Below, piece by piece: positions 19,004-27,660 of a stretch of 64,000 nucleotides of DNA. The notes beneath the pieces were generated by a model, which saw only the letters and a program-made list of their open reading frames with translations, was not told where the DNA came from and did not search any database. Both the position numbers and the translations under genes were made by a program. The number at the start of each line of letters is the position of its first letter. Position 1 is the first letter of the stretch. This stretch comes from Elephas maximus indicus. Lineage: Eukaryota; Chordata; Mammalia; Proboscidea; Elephantidae. The stretch is taken from NCBI RefSeq assembly GCF_024166365.1, contig NC_064832.1:40080249-40144248 (forward strand), given 5' to 3'.

Positions 19004-20790
19004 TTTCTCTCTCTCTCTCTCTCTCATTAAACTTCGTTTTAATGGGTCTCAAAATTCTGTGACAGATTTTTGGTCAAGTTGTTTCCATGTAAAAAGTACT
19101 GATTTTAAAAACTAATAATTTAAAACTGCCACACAAAAAAAGAAACAAATGGTCCACAAAACACTTCTTTCCTTCTGAAGGTTTTATGATGCATTGTTAT
19201 CATTAACCAGTCTTTTACTATTAAATTTAAATGGCCAATTGAGACGAACAGTTCTGAGACCATTCTTCCACCACTGATTAAGACTGGGGTGGCAGGTGTT
19301 ATGGGTAACACTCATTTAGCCTCCTGAGCTTTCTGAGCGACTTGGTGACCTTGCCAGCTCCAGCAGCCTTTTTGTCCACTGCCTTGATGACACCCACAGC
19401 AACTGTCCATCTCATATGACAAACAGCAAAACGACCCAGAGGAGGATAGTCAGAGAAGCTCTCAACACACATGGGCTTGCGAGGAACCATGTCAATGATG
19501 GCAGCATGACTAGACTTCGAGAATTTTGGGCCATCTTCAAGCTTCTTACCAGAACAGCGATCAATCTTCTCTTTGAGCTCAACGAACTTCCAAGCAATGT
19601 GAGCTATGTGACAATCCAACACAGGTGCATAGCCAGCACTGATTTGGCCTGAATGGTTCAGGATGATCACCTGAGCAGTGAAGCCAGCTGGTTCCATTGG
19701 TGGGTCATTTTTGCTGTCACTGGCTACATTGCCACGACGAACATCTTTGACAGAGACATGCTTGACGTTGAAGCCTGCATTGTCCCCAGGCAGAGCTTCA
19801 CTCAAAGCTTCATGGTGCATTTCAACAGACTTTACTTCAGTGATGACGTTGACTGGAGCAAAGGTGACCACCATGCCAGGCTTGAGAATACCAGTCTCCA
19901 CTCTGCCCACAGGGGCAGTGCCAATACCACCAATTCTGTACACATCCTCGAGAGGCAGATGCAGAGGCTTGTCAGTTGGACGAGTTGGTGGTAGGATGCA
20001 ATCCAGAGCTTCAAGCAGTGCGGTTCCACTGGCATTGCCATTCTTACAGGTGACTTTCCATACCTTAAACCAAGGCATGCTAGCACTTGGCTCCAGCATG
20101 TTGTCACCATTCCAACCAGAAATTGGCACAAATGCTACTGTTTCAGGGTTGTAGCCAATTTTCTTAATATAGGTGCTGACTTCCTTAATGATTTCCTCGT
20201 ATCTCTTCTGACTGTAGGGTGGCTCAGTGGAATCCATTTTGTTAACACCAACAATTAGTTGCTTCACACCCAGTGTGTAAGCCAGAAGAGCATGCTCACG
20301 GGTCTGCCCATTCTTGGAGATACCAGCTTCAAATTCACCAACACCAGCAGCAACAATCAGGACAGAACAGTCAGCCTATGATGTTATTGTAATCATGTTT
20401 CTAATGAAGTCTCCGTGTCCTGGGGTATCAATGATGATCACATAATACTTACTGGTCTCAGATTTCCACAGGGAGATATCAATGGCGATGCCTCGCTCAC
20501 ATTCAGCTTTCAGTTTATCCAAGACCCAGGCGTAGTTGAAGGAGCCCTTTCCCATCTCAGCAGCTTCCTTCTCAAATTTTTTGATGGTTCTTTTGTCGAT
20601 CCCACCACATTTGTAGACCAGGTGACCCGCAATGGTGGATTTGCCTAAATCTATGTGTCCAATTTTTTTTTTTTTATGTGTCCAATGACAACGATGTTGA
20701 TGTGGATCTTTTCCTTTCCCATTTTGGCTTAGACTTTGCGATAGTTTTCACCAACACCTGTGTCCTGGCGGCAAACCAGTTGCGAAAAAG
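19004..20790 (-). pseudogene. EEF1A1P: EEF1A1 processed pseudogene, full-length mRNA copy
   Basis: Intronless minus-strand copy of elongation factor 1-alpha 1 mRNA. The right end reads ctttttcgcaactgg on the minus strand, the TOP-type cap site of EEF1A1, followed by its 5' UTR (tttgccgccaggacacagg) and ATGGGAAAGGAAAAGATCC. A long frame, 20267-19299, covers the middle and C-terminal parts ([31 protein letters not shown]). The left end carries the 3' UTR, ending ttaatgag before a (ct)n-altered tail. Breaks: an in-frame TAG at 20378-20376 replacing the Gln codon before ADC, a poly(A) insertion at 20663-20675, and a frameshifted C-terminus. Perfect 12-bp repeats tgcaaaggacct (18992-19003 and 20791-20802) flank it. 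Confidence 0.95.
20652..20686. repeat. Poly(T/A) insertion with 12-bp target duplication
   Basis: tatgtgtccaat occurs at 20652-20663 and 20675-20686 on either side of a run of about 13 T. The parent EEF1A1 codons here (VVIGHVD-type region) have only one copy, so A-rich DNA plus a duplicated target was inserted after the retrocopy formed. Confidence 0.85.
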
Positions 20791-21319
20791 TGCAAAGGAC
20801 CTCTTTAAAGTGTTGAAGAGCAAAGATGTCACCTTGAAGACTAAGGTGCGCCTGACCCAAGCCATGGTATTTTCAATCGCATCATATGCACGTGAAAGCT
20901 GGATGATGAATAAGGAAGACTGAAGAAGAATTGACGCCTTTGAATTGTGGTGTTGGCAAAGAATATCGAATATACCATGGACTGCCAAAAGAACGAACAA
21001 ATCTGTCTTAGAAGTACAACCAGAATTCTCCTCAGAAGCAAGGATGGTGAAACTGTGTCTTACATACTTTGGACATGTTGTCAGGAGGGATCAGTCCCTG
21101 GAGAAGGACATCAGGCTTGGCAAAGTACAGGGTCAGTGAAAAAGAGGAAGACCCTCAACGAGGTGGATTGACACGGTGGCTGCAACAAAGAGCTCAAACA
21201 TAACAATGATTGTAAGGATGGTGCAGGACCGAGCAGTGTTTCGTTCTGTTGTACATAGGGTTGCTATGAGTCGGAACCGGCTGGACTGCACCTAACAACA
21301 ACAACATTAAATTGCTAAA

Positions 21320-21720
21320 AAATTCTTGATTTCATTTTTTTCTATAGTGAGACATGTCCAGTTAAAATCCCAAACCATTGCCAGTCTTCACAATGAAGAA
21401 TGTCTCAAGAGTTTTGAAACATGGTGGAAGTGACCAAAGTGCCTTAACCCCAGGGAACCAGAAATCCAGGTGTATCTTCATAGAATCAAGGTGCCGCCAG
21501 CCACAGTGTGTCATGGCTTGTGCACTGGGCTTTTATGTTGTTTTTGGTGCTTCTGAAAATTTCCGAGATTTGACCAGAGGCTCCAATTTAGCCTAGAATC
21601 AATCTCTTCTCCCATACTGATCTCACTCCCTCAAAGAATACCCAGGGCTGAGGAAGCCCTGATGCTCTACTACTCTCAGGGAGAGCCATAAGTGGAGACT
21701 TGATTGATTTGGAATCTCGG
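21320..21720. other. No recognised feature
   Basis: Mixed-composition sequence with short unconserved ORFs only. Confidence 0.4.
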
Positions 21721-21724
21721 CCAA

Positions 21725-21885
21725 AACCCATTGCAGTCGAGTGGATTCCAACTCATAGTTACCCTCTGTGATAGAGTACAAGTGCCCCATAGAGTTTTCA
21801 AGGAGTGCCTGGTGGATTCCAACTGCCAACCTTTTGGTAAGCAGCCATAGGTCTTAACCACTACAGGGTTTCCGGAATCCCTGCA
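21725..21885 (-). mobile_element. AfroSINE, A-type
   Basis: acccattgcagtcgagtgg, tgccccatagagttttcaagg, ccaaccttttggtaagcagcc, with the head partly deleted before ctacagggtttcc. Confidence 0.85.
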
Positions 21886-22344
21886 GAAGGGCTCAAATCA
21901 ACCAGTGTTAGTACTCTGGACACAAGAGTGTCCTCTGAATCTTTAAAGCAATCTGAGGGTCTTTGAAAGGAAGCTAAATGAAATTCCTAGTCCTCACCCC
22001 TTTGTGATTTTAGCACAGCTTTAAATGCATCTCAAAAACAGCCTCACATATTGTTTTAGCTTGCTCTAAGACAGAGGCGGAGGATATGGGACATCTAGGG
22101 TTTCGGAGGAATACCAAATTCTCTGTGCTGGAGGCAAATTCGTTCCACAAAGAAAATGCTTATAGTTGACAAACCTTTTTATTACCATTTCTGGGAATTT
22201 TATCCTGTCATATATCAGACACTTTGAAAGGAGAAGTAGAAGGTATTTAATTTCATAAAATGCCCTTTCATAATAATGACTCTCATAAGGGTTTCCAATC
22301 AAATGTTATAGCCTTCTCATTTACAATAATACTTACTGCGAAAC

Positions 22345-22620
22345 TTCGGGAAATACAGGATGCTATAAAGAGAAAAATAAAGATTACCTGTAATATTACT
22401 GGACTTTTGAATATATACACTTCCCATGTTTTTTAAATGAAATAGCTTTTTTTAAAAACATGCTCTTTCACTTAAAACATATTGTGAACATCTTCATATA
22501 TTAATAAATATAGCTATACCACATTATTTTCTTTCCTAAAAAAATATGGCATTTATGCTCAATTTTTTTAATAAACTTAAAGCTGCTTTAAAAAAATTAA
22601 GTCTATTAATTAAAAAAATA
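22345..22620 (+). mobile_element. L1M-like fragments
   Basis: 22572-22617 (taaagctgctttaaaaaaattaagtctattaatt) is an L1M 3' terminus. 22430-22530 (atgctctttcacttaaaacatattgtgaacatcttcata) resembles an ancient repeat seen also at 26760-26820. Confidence 0.45.
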
Positions 22621-22697
22621 TGGCATAGGGGAGCAGTGCTTATACTACCAAGTATAAATTTCTTTAGGGGTTTTTTTAAAAATTGAGGAATAACATA

Positions 22698-22858
22698 TAC
22701 CAAACCCGTTGCTGTCAAGTCGATTCTGACTCATAGCGACCCTATAGGATAGGGTAGAACTGCCCCATACAGTTTCCAAGGAGGGCCTGGTGGATTTGAA
22801 CTGCCGACCTTTTGGTTAGCAGCCGAAGCTCTTAACCACTACGCCACCAGGGTTTCCC
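22698..22858 (-). mobile_element. AfroSINE, A-type
   Basis: Well-kept antisense copy: acccgttgctgtcaagtcg, aggagggcctggtgg, actgccgaccttttgg, cgccaccagggtttcc. Confidence 0.95.
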
Positions 22859-23044
22859 ATAACATATACAGTGCATAAATTTTTGCATATATCAAAACGA
22901 ATTTTTATACATATAAGGCTTTTTATAATAGAATAATATGTTATATAATTCTTAAGTTATATATCCATATACAAAAATCAAAAGAGAGAATTAAAGGACT
23001 TCATTGGATAATTTAAGGAAATTACTTATGGGAATCCTTTGAAA

Positions 23045-23180
23045 TTTGCTCCCTACTGAAACACAAGCTCTATATGAGCAGGGATTTTTGTCTTCTGTTC
23101 ACTGCTGAACCTCCATACATAAAACAGTGAGTAGCACAAAACTGGTGCTCAATACTTAAACTGAGTGAATGACTGAATGT
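23045..23180 (-). mobile_element. L2-like tail fragment
   Basis: agcagggatttttgtcttctgttcactgctgaacc...cagtgagtagcac...ctggtgctcaatac...gtgaatgactgaatg follows the L2 terminal region; the orientation call is tentative. Confidence 0.5.
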
Positions 23181-23209
23181 TCCTTGGGCAGAGGGTAAGT
23201 TGTTTATTT

Positions 23210-23470
23210 ATTTTGTTTTGGAGGCAGTATCAGAATTTAAGGCCAGAGGCTATTGAGACAGACTACCATGACTGACTCTTGGCTCTAACGCTTGATAGTT
23301 CTTTTACCTTGGATATGTCACTTAACCTCTTTGTACATTAGTTTTCTCTTCTGCAAATTGGGTATTATAGGGTTGTTGTGCAGATTAAATGAATTAATAG
23401 ATTTAAATCATATAAAACGGTTTCTGGTATGTGACAAGTAGGTGATAAATGTTAGATAGTATTTTGCATG
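23210..23470 (-). mobile_element. MIR SINE fragment
   Basis: ctcttggctctaacgcttg, ttggatatgtcacttaacctctttg, ttctcttctgcaaattgggtattatagg and gattaaatgaatta match the antisense MIR core. Confidence 0.75.
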
Positions 23471-23567
23471 TATGATTAACTCTCTTTCTTATATATGTGG
23501 TCGTAACTTTTTAAAATATCCCCGTGAAGTCAATAATACGGGCTATTTCCCATATACTGTAAATCTT

Positions 23568-24560
23568 TTTTTTTTAATTAGTTTCTCATTCGATAGTTTA
23601 TACATAAAGTTTTCCATGACATTGATTTCATCTGCCACAATGTGTCAGCACTCTTCCCATTTCTGCCCTAGGGTCCCCATTTTCCTTTATTCCTGATTTT
23701 CTACCCCTTCCTTCCATTTCATCTTTGCTTTTAGGCAAATGTTGCCCTTTTGAGCTCATAAAATTGATTGTTCTAAGTAGTATGTTCCTCTCGGGTGTTA
23801 TTGTTTTATTTTATGGGCCTGCCTATGGTTTGGCTGAAAGGTAGTTTCCGGGAATGGCTTCATTTCCAGGTCACAAAGGTGTCTTAAGACCATACTTTCC
23901 GGGATTCTTCCAGTCTCTGTCAGACCAACAAGCCTGATCTTTTTTGTGAATTTGATTTTTTTTTTCCCTATAATTTTCTTCCACTCCGTCCAGGGCCTTC
24001 TGTTGTGATCCCAGTCAGAGGACTCAGTAGTGGTAGCCAGGCCATCTTGTTCTTCTGTGGTTCACGTGGTTCATACGGTCTATTAGTCCTTTGGACTAAT
24101 TGCTCTCTTGAGTCTTTGGGTTTTGTCACTTTCCATTGCTCTGGATGGTAAGAAACCAATACATGGCTGCTAGCAAGCTTTTAAGACCCAAAATGCTGCT
24201 CACCAAAGTAGGATGCGGAACTCAGTCTTTATGAGCTATGTTGTGCCAACTGACGTAGATGCCCCTGAGTCTATGGTCCTTCCCCTTGGAGACCAAGAAC
24301 TTCGTCTAAGAAGTTGTCCTAACTGGCCCTTCTCTGCTCTGTTGTCTATGTTAACATATAAGCAGCAGCTACGGTCAACAGCTTGGCTGCTAACAAAAGG
24401 TCGGTATGTCAAATTCACCACCTGCTCCTTGTTAACTCTATGGGGCAGTTCTACTCTGTCCTGTAGGGTTGCTATGAGTCAGAATTGACTCAGCAGCAAC
24501 GGGTTTTTACAGTTGTGTATGTAGAAATAGCCACCACCAAACCTGTATCTTCAGGTGGGG
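23568..24560 (-). mobile_element. 5'-truncated L1 (3' UTR only)
   Basis: It starts at a poly(T) at 23568, contains L1 3'-UTR sequence like that at 35850-36640, and ends at 24560. The flanks tatactgtaaatctt (23553-23567) and tatattgtaaatctt (24561-24575) are a 15-bp target duplication with one mismatch. A SINE interrupts it at 24371-24512. Confidence 0.85.
24371..24512 (+). mobile_element. AfroSINE, A-type, head-truncated
   Basis: Starts at ttggctgctaacaaaagg without the usual head; has tatggggcagttctactctg and ctatgagtcagaattgactc. Confidence 0.85.
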
Positions 24561-24639
24561 TATATTGTAAATCTTGATCTCTTCACCAGAACCATACGGA
24601 ACTTCTTTCCTAGGTTTGCGTCTAAACATCAAAACCAAC

Positions 24640-24975
24640 GCCCCACCTTTTGGCCGCGGGGAGAGCAGGGAGCCTGGCGGGGGAATAAACTACAACTCCC
24701 AGGATGCATTGGTGGCGGCGTTGAGAGTCGTAGTTCATCGCACCCCCCACCGCCCCACCAAGCCCTAGGCGCGTACTGGAAGAGATGCGACGAGAGGTTG
24801 TCTCCTGAGTTCTCTCATCGCGTTGTTATTTTTCTTTTGTAATTCCTGTTAACACAGGACTAGTTTTCTGAGGACAGGTTGAGACGGAAGAGGAACCGGG
24901 AGCTAGCGTCACCCCGGAAGGAATGATCCAGGATGTGAAAGTGATCCCGGATGTGAAAGTGATCCCGGGTCTATC
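24640..24975 (+). promoter_or_regulatory. MTRF1: CpG-rich region, probable MTRF1 promoter / 5' exon
   Basis: A CpG-rich stretch in otherwise CpG-poor DNA, 5.8 kb upstream of the MTRF1 start exon and on its strand. ACTACAACTCCCAGGATGC at 24689-24707 is nearly the consensus ZNF143 (STAF) site. A diverged inverted relative (aactacgactc on the minus strand) is near 24725-24738. ETS-like cggaag motifs are at about 24890 and 24916, and gatccaggatgtgaaagt is tandemly repeated (18 bp, about twice) at 24926-24965. No TATA box is evident, as expected for a housekeeping mitochondrial-protein gene. The transcription start and first-exon donor cannot be fixed from sequence. Confidence 0.65.
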
Positions 24976-24984
24976 GGGCTGAAA

Positions 24985-25540
24985 AGTAGGAGGTTACAGA
25001 AGGTTTCGTTTCAGTAAAGAAATGTAATGTCCTGTCTTCGTTTTCTTAGGTACTCACAGTACTTTCCTGACCTTAAAAGGGGTTTTTGTTTTTCTCAGTT
25101 TTATTCCTGTTGTCTTATAGTCCCTCATGGAATCATTCCGTGTCTTATGCTGAGTTACACAGAACGGCTTACACGCGCTGCTTCTGTGCGGAAGTGCGGG
25201 CTCGGTGTCAGTTTTCACGTGCCAACGCAGAGAAATGTTTCTAGAGTCTCAGAGTAGTCCTGTTAACTGTGGTGGGTGATGGAGAAGAGTGCTGTCCTCA
25301 GGTATAGATAACCGTAGAAACGTTTTAGTTTGCTTTTCTTAACATTGAGGCTCATGACCTTGAGAGTCATTCTACTAAGATGGACGTTTTAACCAGAAGT
25401 ATTCTAACGAAAAATTTGCTTACCACCCGTTTACCTTGTCCATTATCAAAAAACCTGCGTTTCCTCCGATGTGCTGGATACTCGATATAAAAAGACCCAG
25501 AATCCTGTAGGAGTGTAAAAGATATGTGAGTACTGGGGAT
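24985..25540. other. Flank of the CpG region, possible first-intron start
   Basis: CpG-moderate sequence directly downstream of the promoter. Donor-like cttaggtactc (25047) and cctcaggtatag (25297) occur, but none can be chosen. Confidence 0.35.
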
Positions 25541-25544
25541 CGGG

Positions 25545-25705
25545 GGCATGGTAGCGCCGTGGCTGAGAGCTCAGGCTGCTAACCAAAAGGTTGGCAGTTC
25601 GAATGCACCAGCCCCTCCATGGAAACCCTACGGGGTAGTTCTACTTTGTCCTATTGGGTCGCTATGAGTCAGAATCCACTCGACAGCAATGGGTTTGGGG
25701 CTTGG
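25545..25705 (+). mobile_element. AfroSINE, A-type
   Basis: ggtagcgccgtggctgagag head, ggcagttcgaatgcacc, gtcgctatgagtcagaatcc, acagcaatgggtttgg. Confidence 0.9.
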
Positions 25706-26297
25706 TGCATTCTTCCACTGTGCCTTTCTGAATATGATTCAGTATTTTAACATTTGTTAGTAGAACCCTGCAAACTTTGAATATTTTAGAGACCACTCTG
25801 AATATTTTATTTCCTAGGAAATAATGCTATCTCAGCAGACTTAAAATGATCAAATGAATTAATAAGTGAATGCACCTCCTACATACTAGGAAGATTGGAG
25901 ATAATAAATGTTTATTCTGATAAATTTTGACCCTCATTTCAACTTTGAACTTATGCATGTTGGGGCCAAAGTAATTTTCTTAGGACATTTTGTCTTTCTC
26001 CTTACTCAGCAAAACCATTTTGTATCTTACTTAGCTTTTAATCATCCCTATTGGAGGGGAAGAGAACAGATAACTATTGTACACAGCCAATTTGACTTAA
26101 CCTGTAATTTTTTGAAGTAACTTTTTTTTCTGTTTATAAAAGTAATACGTGATGTATGTGTGGAAGACTTGGAAAACACTGAAAAATAGAACCAAGGAAA
26201 AGGTATCCATAACCATAAAACCTAGAGATCATTTTATTGACATTATGGTATGTTTCTTTATTAGATTTTCTTTTTAATACTCTGTATACCTTTTTAG

Positions 26298-26460
26298 GAA
26301 ACCCTGGTGATGTAGTGGTTAAGAGCTAAGGCTGCTAACCAAAAGGGCTGCAGTTCGAATCCATCAGGCGCTCCTTGGAAACTCTGTGGGGCAGTTCTGC
26401 TCTTTCCTATAGGGTCCCTGTGTGTTGAACTTGACTCAACAGCAGCTGGTTTGGTTCTTG
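26298..26460 (+). mobile_element. AfroSINE, A-type
   Basis: aaaccctggtgatgtagtgg head, gctgcagttcgaatccatc, ccttggaaactctgtgggg, cttgactcaacagcagc. Confidence 0.9.
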
Positions 26461-26474
26461 GCATACCTTTTTAG

Positions 26475-26705
26475 GACCCCTGATGGTGCAGTGGTTGACG
26501 GCTTGTCTGCTAACCAAAAGGCTGGTGGTTTGAACCCACCAGCTGCTCTACCGGAGAAAGATGTGGCAGTCTGTTTCGCTACATTAAAAAAAAAAAAAAA
26601 CCCATATATACAGCCTTGGAAATCCCATGAGGCAGTTTCACTCTGTTCTGTAGAGTTGCCAAGAGTCAGAATTGACCCGATGGCAGTGGGTTTGGTTTTT
26701 GATTT
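26475..26705 (+). mobile_element. AfroSINE, C-type with internal A-run
   Basis: acccctgatggtgcagtgg head, ggagaaagatgtggcagtctg, then an A15 run at 26587-26601 where the C-type usually reads gtaaagattta, then acagccttggaaatcc and agtgggtttgg. Confidence 0.9.
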
Positions 26706-26889
26706 GGATATTCCTTTCTACATGTATGCCATATATCGTAGAATTTTTTTAAAAAACATAATTGAGATTATACTGTTCTGTTTTGTGCTTTCTCACTTAA
26801 CATAATTATCGTCATTGTCCTCTCTTCACCAGGTTTTTACTTAATTGACCTGTTAATATTTGAAGTTCTTCTTTTAGGGTGTTAGTATA

Positions 26890-27060
26890 AGGGCAGCACT
26901 TTTGAAGAGTGATTGATGAATAGATAATGAGTAGCAGTGAACTCTGAACAGGTGACCTGCATTCTAATACCAGCTCTGCCTCTACTCAACGAATGATCAT
27001 GATCATGATCATGATTGAGTTACTTGACTTCACTGGACCTAAAATGAAAGAATTAGACAA
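26890..27060 (-). mobile_element. MIR-like fragment with internal hexamer repeat
   Basis: gaacaggtgacctgcattctaataccagctctgcctctactc resembles MIR. It is followed by four copies of atgatc (26993-27016), then ttgagttacttgacttcactgg. Confidence 0.55.
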
Positions 27061-27234
27061 GATAATAGTCAATATTTCCTTCAAGCATTGGAAATCTATG
27101 AATATGTAATTATCTTAAGTTTGCAAGATTATTTCATACCTTTTAAGTGCTTGTTCACATAATTAATTCCAGATTCTAGATACTTTCTTGAAAATAGCTG
27201 ATTCAACCCCATTCTCCTGATAAATTTGTTAGTT

Positions 27235-27382
27235 ATAAACCCATTGCCATTGACTTACAGCAACCCTGTAGGACAGAGTAGAAGTGCCCTATAGGGTTTC
27301 CAAGGAGCAGCAGGTAGATTCGAACTGCCCGACCTTTTGATTAGCAGGTGAGCTCTTAACCACTGCACCACCAGGGCTCCTG
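27235..27382 (-). mobile_element. AfroSINE, A-type
   Basis: acccattgccattgactta, agtgccctatagggtttcc, gattcgaactgcccgacc, ccaccagggctcc. Confidence 0.9.
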
Positions 27383-27570
27383 AAGAACTACCAAAGTCCC
27401 TTACAATAGGAAAAAAACAACCTCAGTCTCTTTCACATATTACTAAAATATGTAAGACTAGCTGATAAAGTAATGCGTGGTTACTAATATGACGGGAAGA
27501 ATGACTACTTCTTCATTTCCCAAATCAGTCAGAGACAGTGAATCATAGAATCTAAGAGTTGGAAGGACTT

Positions 27571-27660
27571 TACCAAACCTGTTGCTACTGAGTTAATTCC
27601 AACTCATAGCAACTTTATAGGACAGAGTAGAACTGCCCCATAGGGCTTCCAAGGCTGTAA
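27571..27660 (-). mobile_element. AfroSINE 3' half, cut at an L1 junction
   Basis: Only the tail-proximal half is present (aaacctgttgctactgag to ttccaaggctgtaatct). It stops where L1 sequence starts, and the missing half is not found on the far side of the L1. Confidence 0.75.

Larger units (their letters stand above)
17822..21305 (+). mobile_element. 5'-truncated RTE split by the EEF1A1 retrocopy
   Basis: RTE sequence at 17822-19003 (RT from KNKAPGIDGTSIEMFQ through FIDYAKAFDCVDH to a decayed YADD block) resumes at 20791 and ends with ctgcacctaacaac at 21305. Perfect 9-bp repeats attaaattg at 17813-17821 and 21306-21314 flank the whole, giving its own target duplication. The coding frame has several stops. 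Confidence 0.9.

Noticed and set aside
19299-20267. 322-codon minus-strand frame as a functional elongation factor gene
   Set aside because: It is intronless, starts well inside EEF1A1, has an upstream in-frame stop, many changes at conserved residues, a frameshifted C-terminus and target-site duplications: a processed pseudogene.
26993-27016. CRISPR-like or regulatory tandem repeat
   Set aside because: Four copies of a 6-bp unit are a simple microsatellite; no spacers exist and this is a mammalian genome.
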